64,000 bases of DNA from Protea cynaroides (lineage: Eukaryota; Streptophyta; Magnoliopsida; Proteales; Proteaceae). How positions within the stretch are numbered: position 1 is the first letter of the stretch; every line of letters starts with the position of its first letter. Below the pieces are notes generated by a model, which worked only from the letters and a program-made list of their open reading frames with translations, was not told the DNA's origin and ran no database searches. The stretch spans positions 60,741,510 through 60,805,509 of the forward strand of contig CM053276.1 of assembly GCA_028583415.1 (NCBI GenBank), read 5' to 3'. The translations under genes and the position numbers were made by a program. This document shows, piece by piece, positions 34,619-47,628 of this stretch.

Positions 34619-35882
34619 ATGGCTGGATGCAGAGTGACCAGACAAAGCCGTAACTCTATCCCACCACTACCACCTGTGGGGGAAGACAGCCAGACACACC
34701 TGGAAACACAGGGGAATACGAACACGACACCGTTCGTAATTAATGGGAAGACAAATCCTACAAATCTGCCAGCTCCACCTACAAACCTGGCTACAACCGT
34801 CCTAAATTTGGCCCAATAGCTGCAGCAAATACAATAGGCACAAGCTACTATGCAAGCTGCCATAGGCATGACCTTTCCGGCTGCACAGACGACACCAATG
34901 CCAGCAGGACAAGCAAGCACTATACCAGGGGAAAGTAACACAGTACCCCACGCACCTCAGACTCCCATTATGCAGGCTCAAGTACAAAACCCTGAAGTAG
35001 CCCCAGGTGGATATCAATACCAACCACCTATGTATGGGGCTTATGTCCCGCATCAACTAGACCACTCCAGACTAGTGGAGCATTTTCTAAAGATGAAGCC
35101 TAAGGAGTATAGTGGTAAGCCAGCTGATCCTGTGGCCAACACACTAGATCGATGAGATGGAGAGAAATTTCATGATGATGACAGTGAATGAGGAAGAAAA
35201 GGTATTGTGTGCAACGTTTATGCTGAAAGGCGATGCACACCACTGGTGGAAGTCCACCCGGACATATCTAATGACAAAGCACACCCAATTGACTTGGGAT
35301 ATATATAAGGAAGCATTCTTTAAGAAGTATTTTCCTAGGAGTTTCAGAGATTCCATGGAGAAGGAGTTCCTGAGTTTGTATCAGGGATAGATGACTGTCG
35401 ATGCGTACCAACAGCGTTATGAGGAGCTGTTTTTCTTCGCATAGTTAGTATGCAGGTAGAAGATACAAAGACCCGAAGGTTCGTCATGGGACTTAGGGGA
35501 AGCATACGCAAACATGTTCTTGGACTTGAAAAGAAAATCTACAATGAAGCAACACAAATTGCTCGAGTGATAGAGTCGAGCCAGAAAGAGAGCTACTTTG
35601 CTCAAAATAAGGGAATCAAAAGGCCTAATGGAAATTCTTACAACGGAGGGAACACCAAGATATTCAAACCCTTCCGTACTCAAGGCTTTAATGCTGCAGC
35701 CAAGACTACCCCCGTAGCTCCACAACAACAAAAGCAAGTCATTAAAGGAGTAAGATGTTTTAACTGCAATCAAATAGGGCATATTGCAAGGGAGTGTACT
35801 AAGCCCAAGAAGCAACTACAATAAGGCAGAGTTTACGCGGTTACATCTGAGGATGCTGCTGCATCGCCTGATGTGGTCACAG
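34619..35882 (+). pseudogene. gag: Element C gag, decayed
   Basis: ATG at 34619 (MAGCRVTRQSRNSIPPLPPVGED). Pro/Gln-rich N-terminus, stops near 34817 and 34835 (Gln codons), gag domain from about 35157 (MERNFMMMTVNEEEK, KKYFPRSFRDSMEKE), CAG-to-TAG near 35388, a small deletion near 35443, then open 35450-35824 with an intact CCHC knuckle (CFNCNQIGHIARECTKP). The last codons lead into the junction intron candidate. Confidence 0.88.
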
Positions 35883-35952
35883 GTATGACCTGAATCTTAT
35901 CATTTTGTGTTACATTATGTGAGCATGTAGACTAAACCAAAATAAATCACAG
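35883..35952 (+). other. Element C gag-pol junction intron candidate (70 nt)
   Basis: GTATGACC...AATCACAG, same ends, length and flanking repeat (TCACAGGTA) as in B; in-frame TGA inside; branch-like GACTAAA. Confidence 0.65.
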
Positions 35953-38900
35953 GTATCGTACCTATTAATGACATTCCCGCTAGAGTAATCTTTGACTCAG
36001 GAGCTACTCATTCTTTTATACCTGTGTCATTTGGAAAGAAGCTAAATCTACCCCTCAAATCCTTAGACTACAAACTACTTGTACGATCGCCTATGGGATT
36101 AGAAGTGGAGTTAGAAAAAGGTTATGGGCCATGTCCAGTTCTGATTGATGAAAAGACTTTGGATGCAAATTTGATCCAACTTGAGATGGCAGACTTTGAC
36201 GTCATCTTGGGAATGGACTGGTTAGCTCGACATTCTGCAAATCTATTGTGTGCCGAAAAGAAGCTGACATTTAAAGACAAAGAAGGAGCAGAGTTCAGTT
36301 TTTCAGGAACTAAACTTCCCCGTAAACTGAAGCTCATACTCTCTGCATTAAAGGCTAGGAAGTGCCTTGAGAAAGGAGCAGTTGGGTATCTAGTATCTGT
36401 GGTCGATCTTACCAAAGAAGCACCACGAATGGAGGATATTGATATCGTGCGTGACTATCCAGATGTATTTCCTGAAGAACTACCAAGATTACCACCCGAC
36501 CGTGCTACAGAGTTTGTTATAGATCTGATACCCAGAGCCGCTCCAATATCTAAAGCACCTTATTGAATGGCTCCTACTGAATTGAAGGAATTAAAAGTAC
36601 AACTACAAGAACTGCTGGACAAGGGTTACATCCGACCTAGCATATCACCATGGGGAGCGCCAGTATTATTCGTGAAGAAGAAGGACGGTAGCGTTTGATT
36701 GTGTATAAACTACTGAGAACTGAATAAATTGACAATCAAGAATCGGTATCCATTGCCTCGGATCGATGACTTGTTCGATCAGTTGCAAGGTGCCAAAGTG
36801 TTCTCCAAGATCGATCTTCAGTCAGACTACCATCAGTTGAAGATTAAGGACGGTGATATCCCCAAGACAGCATTCAGGACCAGATATGGACATTATGAAT
36901 TTTTGGTCATGTCTTTCAGATTGACGAACGCACCAGCAACCTTTATGGAACTTATGAATCGGGTATTCCACGATATGTTGGATACGTCAGTTATTATATT
37001 CATCGATGATATATTGGTCTACTCCAAAGACGAAGAAACTCATATAAAGAATCTAAACGCCGCTCTGCAGCGATTACGGAAGGAGAAGCTCTACGCCAAA
37101 TTTACAAAGTGTGATTTTTGGCTAAAGGAAGTCACTTTTCTAGGCCATGTTGTATCCGCTGAAGGAATTAAAGTGGATCCTAGCAAGATCGAAGCTATTG
37201 TGAAGTGGGAAACACCGAAGAGCGTTGTAGAAATTAGAAGTTTCTTAGGTCTAGATGGGTATTATCGACGATTTGTGGAAGACTATTCTTGAATTGTCGT
37301 ACCTCTTACCAGTTTGACTAAGAAGGGTGAAAAGTTTGTGTGGACTGATAAATGTGAGAAGAGTTTCCAAACATTGAAGGCTAGATTAATATCAGCTCCA
37401 ATCTTGACCATTCTGATTCAAGGACAGCCATTTATTTTGTACACGGATGCGTCAAGACTGGGATTAGGATGTGTACTTATGCAAAGAGAACAAGTAATTG
37501 CTTATGCCTCAAGACAATTGAAGACACATGAAAAGAACTATCCCACCCATGATTTGGAATTAGCGGCAGTAGTACATACTGTCAAAATATGGAGATATTA
37601 CTTGTACGGAGAGAAATTTCAGATTAAATCAGATCATAAAAGTCTTACTTACCTCATTAATCAGAAGGAGTTGAATATGAGACAAAGAAGATGGCTAGAA
37701 CTATTGAAAGACTATGATTGTGATATCCAATATCACCCGAGAAAAGCTAATGTGGTTGTGGACGCACTGAGTAGAAAGGCAATGATGAAATCTCAAGAAG
37801 AGGTTAGCACCACTGCTGCACTGTGTACTACCGAAAAAGTATTCAATTATGGTAATAAACTGTTTGTGATAGATGCACCGGGTGAATCAACCAACCAAGG
37901 GTTTATCCATCGGTTTGCAAATATGTTCGCCACATTGAAGATTGTACCCAATATACTTGATGAAGTGAAAACAGCGATTAAATCAGACCCTTATCTAAGA
38001 ACGGTACAAGAAGACATCGAAAAAGGTAGGACTACTCCTGAGTTCTCCTTAGATGATGAAAGGGTACTGAAGTACAAAGGAAGAATATGTGTACCCAAAA
38101 CAGAAAGTTTAGACATTAGACACCAACTAATGAAGGAAGCCCATACCACCGCCTATTCGATACACCCTGGAAGTACAAAAATGTATCATGACCTAAAGAA
38201 ATTATATTGGTGGAGGGGAATGAAAGCAGATATAGCCAAGTTCATGTCTCAATGCCTAAATTATCAGAAGGTGAAAGCTAAATGACAAAGACCAGCAGGA
38301 ATGTTACAGCCGTTACCAGAACCAGTATGAAAATGGGACTGCATCACTATGGACTTCGTCACAGGGTTACCATTGACTCCCCGAGTAGTTGACGCAGTTT
38401 GGGTGATTGTAGACAGACTGACTAAAACGGCTCGATTTATAGCTATACGACCTCAGTATACACTAGAAAAGGTTAGCTAAGTTGTATGTGGATAATATTG
38501 TCAGATTACACGGTGTACTTGAAAGCATTGTGTCCGATAGAGATCCACGATTTACTTTAAAGTTTTGGGAAGGACTACAGAAGGCTATGGGTACAACATT
38601 GAAGTTCAGTACTGCATTCCATCCCCAGACAAACGGACAGTCAGAACGCACCATTCAGATTCTAGAAGACATGCTCCGAGCTTGTGTAATTTATTTCAAA
38701 GGATCATGGGATGAACAGTTACCACTGATTGAGTTCGCGTACAACAATAGCTATCAGGCTACTATACAAATGTCACCCTATAAAGCACTGTATGGCAGGA
38801 AGTGTCGAACTCCTTTGTTTTGGAATGAAGTTGGAGAACGTAGTATTGTTGGACCAGAATTTATTGAAGAGACTTGTCGAGTAGTCAACATTATCAAGGA

Positions 38901-39420
38901 AAGAATAAGAACGGCTCAGAATCGTCAGAAGCAATATGCGGATACTAGACGCCGAGACCTTGAATTCGCCATAGGTGATAAGGTATTCCTTAAAGTGTCA
39001 CCTATGCGAGGCTTGAAACGGTTCGGACAGAAAGGGAAATTAAGTCCGAGATATGTCGAACCTTATGAGATTCTAGCTAAACGTGGAAAAGTGGCTTATT
39101 AGTTAGCACTACTACCATCTATGTCAAGTGTGCATGACGTATTTCATATCTCCTTATTGAAGAAGTATGTCAGAGACCCAAAGCACGTATTGACAGTAGA
39201 TCTTCCTGATTTGACTAAGGATTTAACGTTTGAAGTAGCACCAACTAAAATCACCAGCCGAAAGGTGCAATGACTATGCAACCGTGACATTTATTATGTT
39301 AAGGTCACCTGGAGAAGCAAAGATATAGAAGAAATCACATGGGAAGAAGAGAATGCTATGCGAAAGCAATACCCTCATCTATTCGACTCAAAAGGTATGT
39401 ACAATTTCGAGGATGAAATT
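35953..39420 (+). pseudogene. pol: Element C pol with chromodomain, decayed
   Basis: Protease and linker open 36024-36566 (DVILGMDWLARH); RT about 36590-37260 with FIDDILVYS; RNase H 37430-37800; integrase zinc region about 38140-38280 (second Cys of CLNC replaced by Tyr); integrase core about 38330-38680, keeping SDRD and GQSERT; chromodomain about 39240-39395 (VKVTWRSKD, YPHLF). At least seven stops, most of them TGA or TAG in place of CGA, CAG or TGG (near 36564, 36697, 36715, 37290, 38283, 38328, 39100 and 39270), plus an extra A near 38468. The longest open piece is 37314-38285. Confidence 0.9.
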
Positions 39421-39425
39421 TTTAT

Positions 39426-39439
39426 AAGTAGGGGGGAGT
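39426..39439 (+). other. Element C polypurine tract
   Basis: AAGTAGGGGGGAGT directly before the 3' LTR. Confidence 0.85.
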
Positions 39440-40513
39440 TATTAGACCCGTATCGAATTAACCGGTCTTACCACCTTGTACCATGTCTACCCATCATGGT
39501 CGACCCAAATAGACCAAGTGCGTGAAGGAAATAGCGAAACCAGGTACTAAACTGACCCAAAAATAGTGAATTTGAGGGTAGGGTCGCATACCTGGGTAGG
39601 TAGGGTCGACCCCCCCTCACTAAGAAGTCAGACCCCTGATTTTTAACTGGGGGTTGGATAACTTAGAAACTGAGGGTCGACGGGATCTCCGACCCCCTCA
39701 TCGACCCCCTGTTTGCCGACAGAAACCGCAAATAGAAAACTTTTCAAATTTCAATGGGATTCCTTCCTAATCTCAATAGGACTTATTTTGGGAGATTCTA
39801 CTCTATAAATAGGACGTCCCTAAGCCTCTTTTACTCCTTTTGAAACCCTAATTGAGAGTGAGAGAAATAGAAGAGAAGAAGAAGAGAAGGAAAGTTGGAG
39901 AAGAAGACCTAATTGAAGAATTCAAGAAATCTCTGAATCTCAGCAAACCTAAGGTATGGGCAAGTTTCCATTGATGATTTCAGACCTTAGAATAGTTCAT
40001 GAAAAGGGTATGGTCTAGGAGAAACCCAAATCATACATCCATGGAAAGATTTCAAGGAAATCCATGGAGAAATCATGGTAGGCAAAGTAAGGAAGAAACC
40101 TAGTGTTCTAAGCCATAGAACAAGCCTAGAATGGATTGTAGAAGTAAGCCATATGACCCAAACATGAAAGAATGGACTGAAGAATGATTTTCTCGACTCA
40201 ACCTACGGGGGGTCGCACGTGGGGTCGATCGGGAATCGACCCCCAGTATTCATGAAGTCCAGAATAGGGGTGGTTGCACCCAGGGTCGATGGAACATCCG
40301 ACCCTGGCATCGACCCTACCCTGGGGGTCGATGTAGACTGCTACCCTACTTGCGACCCATCCTGCGACCCGTGCTTAAAAACAAGCCTAATGATTCCGGA
40401 ATGACTTCTAACCAAAATCTATCGACTTGTTAGGTTTTCCTTTTGATATAAAAGTGGTTTTAAAGCTTGAAAGAGGATCAACACTCAAGCAAAGGTGAGG
40501 GAACAAGACCTAA
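39440..40513 (+). repeat. Element C 3' LTR, left part
   Basis: TATTAGACCC... to ...CAAGACCTAA, where element D is inserted. TATA box 39804-39811. Continues at 52416. Confidence 0.95.
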
Positions 40514-42811
40514 TGTTACACCCCAATTCTGTACCATTCAGAATGGTGTGATGAACCGCTATAAACCAACGGTTCAACCAGGATCTCTAATAGGTGGTAT
40601 CCATTAAAAATAAAACCATGCGCATCCACAACCATAATCAGAATAAATACACAATAGCGGAAGTCTTATAGTAAATGAACTGAACATTCTAAATGTAATA
40701 ATCATAATTAAAATATCAAATTATTGTTGTATCAACTGAGATATAAATAAATAAAATATCAATTACATCCTTTTATAAATTCAAACAAAATCCTAATAGA
40801 ACACGCATGAGTTGCACTCGCATGAGGGGTCATGCGTATCCTCTAAGTCTTTAGCTTCCATTACAGCAACACGCGCATACACCGGGTCAGTCATATAATC
40901 TGCAATTGTGGTACCTGCATCATCAACTAAAAATATTCGACATCGAGAGGGTGAGCATACATCATGGCTCAGTGAGCAAACAAAACAATGCAACAAACAT
41001 ATGCATGCATTCAATTCATATCTTTGGTCTGGTAAATAAGTTTGCAATGTGCTATAGAAAGGATAGGTGGCCAAAGATCACGTTTATTGACGCCGCACCT
41101 CTATACACGAGTGTGTCAAGCCACCCAAAGGTAACGTTTTTTGTCGACTCACATGCACCCAATCATAGACAATGTACACATAAAGGTCACGTTTATTACT
41201 GTACCCGTTGCCCATACCAACATGTAAGCCTCTGCTGGTGAGGGCTTGCAAACTGGGCTCGCAACTAACCAATCCTAATGCCAATCAGTGTATCCAAGGC
41301 CTCACCCCAGCATCCCTTAATATGTCCGTAGAGATAGGGCTAAGGCCCCCCGGCAGAGTCAGAGACTATACGGTCCGAGACCACCTCCCCTCATACCCTA
41401 TGACGTAATAGTTCTGCTAAGGTAATGGTGATACGACTATGTCAGTGGAGAAGACCTGAGTTAGAGATAGAGCTAGAGTGCTGAGGCCCCGCCTATGACA
41501 CCTCCCCCTGATACTCGCTCGCATCAAGCACACTAACCACACACATACATCCACATGCTTATTCCCATCATCATCATCATCATCATCATCATGTCATAAA
41601 AAATAAATAAATATGCATGAACAGTAATAATAGAAATATTGGATGACATGTTGAATGCACATAAAAATCATACATGCATAAAATCATTCATGGCATTGGA
41701 CTCAAGAATAAAATAGTTTATTATTAATCAATTAGTTTAGGTCTTGTTTCCTCACCTTTACTTGATCGTAAGTCCTCTTTCAAGATTTAAGAATCAACTA
41801 TACATCGATATTATATCACTAGAAGACCTAATCAAGTCGATAAGATTTAATTAGAATTAATTCGAACTTTAGAAGTATGCTATTAACTAGGGGTCGATGC
41901 TAGGGTCGGAGGTTTCATCGACCCTGGGTGAGACCACCCCTAATCTGGACTTCCCAAACACTGGGGGTCGATGATTAGGGTCTGGTAGGGTCGATTGGCC
42001 ATCGACCCCCCGTGCGACCCCCTATGGGTTTTGTCGATTTTTCATCTTACAGTCCATTCTTCGTGTTTTGGGTCCTATGGCTTGCTTTTACAATCCATTC
42101 CACACATGTTCTATGGCCTAGAACCGTAGTTTATTTACTTATATGGCTTTCATGATTTCTCCCATGGTTTTCCATGAAAACCTAGCCATGGGTGGATGAT
42201 TTGGGTTTCTCCTAGATCATTCCCTCTTCTCTATCTATTCTAAGGTCTGTAGAATTTCATGGGGATAGTATCCATACCTGAGAATTAGGCTTGTTTCTCT
42301 AAAGCCTTCTCCTTGATCTTCTTCTCCACTTCCCTTCCCTTCTCTTTCTCTTCTCCTTCTCTTTCTCTTCTCCTTCTCTTCTATTTCTCTCAATCCAATT
42401 AGGGTTCTAAAAGGAGTGAAAGAGGCTTAGGGACGTCCTATTTATAGAGTAGAAACTCCCAAAATAAGTCCCATTGAGATTAGGAAGGAATCCCATTGAA
42501 ATTTGGAAAGTTTCCAAAACCCGATATCTATCGGTAGACTGGGGGTCGATGAGGGGGTCGGAGATCCCATCGACCCCTGGTTTCTAAAATGTCCGACCCT
42601 CGGTATAAAACTGGGGGTCTGACTTTTATACTGGGGGGGTCCGACCCTACCTTGCTGGGTATGCGACCCTCCCCCTATTTTTAGTATTTTTGGGTCAGTT
42701 TAATACCTGGGATCGTGATCTCCCTCACGCACTTGATCCATTTGACTCGACCATGATGGGTAGACCTGGTTCAAGGTGGTATGATCGGGTTAGTTCGATA
42801 CGGGTCTTACA
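40514..42811 (-). repeat. Element D 3' LTR
   Basis: On the minus strand TGTAAGACCC...GGGGTGTAACA. (CAT)n run at about 41565-41591. TATA box 42439-42446. Open segment 40793-40927 (ends DPSCECNSCVFY). Confidence 0.95.
42439..42446 (-). promoter_or_regulatory. TATA box of element D 3' LTR
   Basis: TATAAATAGGACGTCC on the minus strand; the 5' LTR counterpart is at 52043-52050. Confidence 0.65.
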
Positions 42812-42825
42812 ACTCCCCCCTACTT
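42812..42825 (-). other. Element D polypurine tract
   Basis: Minus strand AAGTAGGGGGGAGT directly before the 3' LTR. Confidence 0.85.
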
Positions 42826-45800
42826 ATAAAAATTTTGTCCTCGAAATTGTACTTACCTTCTGAGTCGAATAAATGAGGGTATTGCTTTCGCATAGCATTC
42901 TCTTCTTCCTATGTAATTTCTTCCATGTCTCTACTTCTCCAGGTGACCTTAACATAATAGTATCTCGGTTGCATAGTCGTTGAACCTTTCGGCTGGTGAT
43001 TTCAGTTGGTGTTACTTCAAATGTCAAATCATCTATCAAATCAGGTAGATCTACTGTCAGAACGTGCATTGGATCTTTGACATACTTCTTCAATAAGGAA
43101 ATGTGAAATACGTCATGTACACTTGACATAGATAGTGGTAGTGCTAACTGGTAAGCCACTTTCCCACGCTTAGCTAGAATCTCATATGGCCCGACATATC
43201 TTGGACTTAATTTCCCTTTCTGTCCGAACTGTTTCAATCCTCGCATAGGCGATACTTTTAAGAATACTTTATCACCCACGACGAACTCAAGGTCTCGGCG
43301 TCGGGTATCGACATACTGTTTCTGATGATTCTGAGCTGTTCTCACTCTTTCTTTGATAATGTCGACCATTCAACAAGTCTCTTCGACAAATTCCGGTCCA
43401 ACAATACAACGTTTCCCAACTTCATTCCAAAACAATGGAGTTCGACACTTTCTGCCATACAGTGCTTCATAGGGTGACATCTGTATAGTAGCCTGATAGC
43501 TATTATTATAAGCGAACTCAATCAGTGGTAACTTTTCATCCCATGATCCTTTAAAATCAATTACACATTCTCGAAGCATATCTTCTAGAATTTGAATTGT
43601 ACGCTCCGACTGTCTATCTGTCTGTGGATGGAATGCAGTACTAAACTTCAATGTTGTACCCATAGCCTTTTGCAATCCTTCCCAAAACTTTGAAGTAAAT
43701 CGTGGATCTCTATCGGACACAATACTTTCAGGTACATCGTGTAATCGCACAATGTTATCCACATACAGCTTAGCTAACCTCTCCAGTGTATACTGGGGTC
43801 GTATAAGTATAAAGTGAGTTGTTTTAGTCAGGCGGTCTACAATCACCCAAACTGCGTCAACTACTCAAGGAGTCAGTGGTAATCCTGTGACGAAGTCCAT
43901 AGTGATGCAGTCCCATTTCCATGCTGGTTCCGATAACGACTGTAACAGTCCGGCCGGTCATTGTCGTTCAGGCGTTACTTTCTGACAATTTAGGCATTGA
44001 GACACGAACTTAGCTACATCTGCTTTCATTCCTCTCCACCAATATAATTTCTTTAGATCATGATACATCTTAGTGCTTCCAAGATGTATCGAATAGATGG
44101 TGGTATGGGCTTCTTTCATCAATCGGTGTCTAATGTCCACACTTTCTGTTTCGGGTACACATATTCTTCCTTTGTACTTCAATACCTTTTCTTCGTCTAA
44201 GCTGAACTTAGGATTAATTCTACCTTTTTCGATGTCTTCTTGTACCTTTCTCAGGTAAGGGTCTGATTTGATAGCTGTCTTTACTTCATCAACTATATCT
44301 GGTATAATTTTTAATGCGGCGAACATATTTGAAAATCGATGAATAAATCCTTGGTTGGCTGATCCATCTGGTGCATCTATCACAAACTGCTCGTTACCGT
44401 GCTTGAATACCTTTCTGGTAGTACACATTGCGGCAGTTGTGCTAACCTCTCCCTGAGATTTTATCATTGCCTTTCTACTCAACGCGTCGGCTACTACATT
44501 AGCTTTTCCCGGATGATACTGGATATCACAATCATAGTCTTTCAATAGCTCCATCCTTCTTTGTCTCATATTCAACTCCTTCTGATTAAATAGATAAGTA
44601 AGACTTTTATGGTCTAATTTAATCTGAACTTCTCCCCGTACAGATAATGTCTCCATATTTTGACAGCATGTACTACTGCCGCTAGTTCCAAATCATGAGT
44701 GGGGTAGTTCTTTTCATGTGTCTTCAGTTGTCTTGAGGCATAAGCAATTACTTGTTCTCCTTGCATGAGTACACATCCTAATCCCAGTCCTGACGCATCG
44801 GTGTACAAGATAAATGGTTGTCCTGGAATCGGGATGGTCAAGATTGGAGCTGATATCAATCTAGCTTTCAAGGTTTGGAAACTCTTCTCACATTTGTCCG
44901 TCCAGACAAACTTCTCACCCTTCTTAGTCAAACTAGTAAGAGGTACAACAATTTGGGAATAGTCTTCCACAAATCATCGATAATACCCAGCTAGACCCAG
45001 AAAACTTCTAATTTTCGCAACGCTCTTCGGTGCTTCCCACTTTACAATAGCCTCGATCTTGCTGGGATCCACTTTAATTCCTTCCGCGGATACTACATGG
45101 CCTAGAAATGTGACTTCCTTTAGCCAAAACTCACACTTTGTAAATTTGGCGTAGAGCTTTTCCCTTCGTAGTCGCTGCAGAGCGGCGTTTAGATTCTTGA
45201 CATGAGTTTCCTCTTCTTCGGAGTAGACTAATATATCATCAATGAATACAATAACCGATGTATCCAACATGTCGTGGAAAACCTGGTTCATAAGTTCCAT
45301 AAAGGTTGCTGGTGCGTTTGTCAACCCAAAAGACATGACCAAAAATTCATAATGTCCATATCTAGTCCTGAATGCTGTCTTGGGGATGTCATCATCCTTA
45401 ATCTTCAGCTGATGGTAGCCTGACCGGAGATCAATCTTTGAGAACACTTTGGCACCTTGCAACTGATCGAACAGATCATCGATCCGAGGCAATGGATACC
45501 TATTCTTGACTGTCAGTTTATTCAGCTCTTGGTAGTCTATACACAAGCGAACGCTACCGTCCTTTTTCTTCACGAATAATATTGACGCTCCCCATGGTGA
45601 TATGCTAGGGCGAATGTAACCCTTGTCCAGCAGTTCTTGTAGTTGTACTTTCAATTCCTTCAGTTCAGTAGGAGCCATTCGATAAGGTGCTTTCGATACT
45701 GGTGCGGCTCCAAGTATAAGATCTATAACGAACTCTGTAGCTCGGTCGGGTGGTAATCCTGGTAATCCTTCAGGAAATACATCTGGATAGTCATGCACGA

Positions 45801-46292
45801 CATCAATATCTTCCATTCGTGGTGCTTCCTTGGTAATATCAACCACAGATACTAAATAACTGACTGCTCCTTTCTCAAGGCACTTCTTAGCCTTTAGTGC
45901 CGAGAGTATGAGCTTTCGTTTACGGGGAAGTTTCGTTCCCAAAAAATTGAACCCTGCTCCTTCTTTGTCTTTAAATGTCAGCTTCTTTTCGACACACAAT
46001 AGGTTTGCTAAATGCCGAACTAACCAGTCCATCCCCAAGATGACGTCAAAGTCTGCCATCTCAAGTTGGATCAAGGTTGCATCCAAGGTCTTTTCATCAA
46101 TAAGCACTGGACATGGTCCATAACCCTTTTCTAACTCCACTTCTAATCCCATAGGTGATCGTACAAGTAGTTTGTAGTCTAAGGATTTAAGGGGTAGATT
46201 TAACTTCTTTCCAAACGTCACAGATATAAAGGAATGAGTAGCTTCTGAATCAAAGAGTACTCTGGCGGGAATGCCATTAATAGGTACGATAC
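42824..46292 (-). pseudogene. pol: Element D pol with chromodomain, nearly intact blocks
   Basis: Protease, linker and RT are open from 46221 to 44974 (415 codons: DVILGMDWLVRH, ILFVKKKDGSVRLCIDY, FIDDILVYS, SFLGLAGYYR), ending at a TGA where the other copies have CGA. RNase H is at about 44890-44500; a one-base loss near 44630 and a lost Trp codon near 44555 break it. Integrase zinc region about 44080-43970 (VSQCLNCQK). The integrase core 43846-43370 is open and keeps SDRD and QSERT. The C-terminal domain and chromodomain are at 43369-42824. Extra stops near 43957 and 43865 and at 43370. With a few point changes it differs little from a working frame, but as it stands it is broken. Confidence 0.9.
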
Positions 46293-46361
46293 TTGTGATT
46301 TGTTTTGGTTTAGTCTACATGCTCACACAATGTAATACAACTAACAAAATGTAAGTCATAC
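46293..46361 (-). other. Element D gag-pol junction intron candidate, acceptor mutated
   Basis: Minus strand GTATGACT...AATCACAA; 69 nt. The AG of A, B and C is AA here, with an AG created one base further on (CACAAG|TATC), so correct in-frame splicing would fail or shift. Confidence 0.5.
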
Positions 46362-47628
46362 CTGTTACCACATCAGGCGATGCGGCAGCATCCTCGGATG
46401 TAACCACGTAAACTCATCCTTGATGTAGCTGCTTCTTGGGCTTAGGACATTCCCTTTCTATATGTCCCACTTGGTTGCAGTTAAAACATTTTATCCCTTC
46501 AGTAGTTGGCTTCTGTTGCTGTTGAACTACGGGGATAGTCTTGGTCGTAGTGGTAAAGCCTTGAGCACGGAAGGGTTTGAATGTTTTGTTATTCCCTCCA
46601 TTATAAGAATTTCCAGCTGGCCTTTTTATACCTCTATTTTTCATGAAATAACTCTCCTTCTGGCTCGATTCTATAACTCGAGCAATTTGGGCCGCTTCAT
46701 TATAGATTTTCTTTTCATGTCCCAGAACATGCTCGCGGATGCTTCCCCTAAGTCCCATGACGAACCTTCGGGTCTTTGTGTTTTCCTCTTGCATACTAGT
46801 GGGTGCAAAGAAGAACAGATCTTCATAACACTGTTGATACACATCCACGGTCATCTGTCCCTGATATAAACTCAGGAACTCTCTTTCCATAGAATCTCTG
46901 AAACTTCTTGGAAAGTACTTCACAAAGAACGCCACTTTATAAATATCCCAAGTCAGTTGGGCGTACTTTGTAAGTAAATACGTCCTGGTAGACCTCCACC
47001 AATGGTATGCATCTCCTTTCAGCATAAAGGTGGCACACAACACTTTCTCTTCTTCATTTAATGTCATCATCATAAAGTTTCTTTCCATTTTGTCAACCCA
47101 GTGTGCCGGCCATAAACGATCTGCTGGCTTGCCATTGAATTCTCTGGGCTTTAATTTCAAAAAATGCTCCACCAGTCTGGAGTGATCTAGTGGCTGCGGA
47201 ATATACGCTCCATACATAGGTGGTTGGTATTGATATCCACCTTGAGCTATTTCAGGATTTGGTACTTGAGCCTGCATGATAGGAGTCTGAGGTGCGTGGG
47301 GTACTGTGTTACTTCCCTCGGGTGTTGTGCTTGCCTGTCCAGCTGGCATTGGAGGTGTTTGTGCAGCTGGAAGAGTTATGCCTATGGCAGCTTGGATAGT
47401 AACTTGTGCCTGTTGCATCTGTTGCATCTGTTGGGCCAAGTTCATTACGACTGTGGCCAAGTCTATAGGTGGAGCTGGTAGATTGGTACGATTTTCTTGC
47501 CCATTTATGATGGACGGTGCCGTGTTCATGTTCCCCTGTGTTTCTGGGTGTGTCTGGTTATCTTCCCCCACAGGTGGTAGTGGTGGGATAGAGTTACGGC
47601 TCTGTCTGGTTGCTCTCCCTCCCGCCAT
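46362..47628 (-). pseudogene. gag: Element D gag, 404 codons open
   Basis: The best gag copy: ATG at 47628 (MAGGRATRQSRNSIPPLPPVGED), Pro/Gln-rich N-terminus, gag domain (MERNFMMMTLNEEEK, YHWWRS, FPRSFRDSMEREFLSL), basic stretch and CCHC knuckle (CFNCNQVGHIERECPKP). The frame ends in TGA at 46414, where B has AAG, about 50 bases before the intron candidate. Normal for this family would be continuation to ...DVVTG at the junction. The product would be a nearly full capsid/nucleocapsid protein. Confidence 0.9.
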
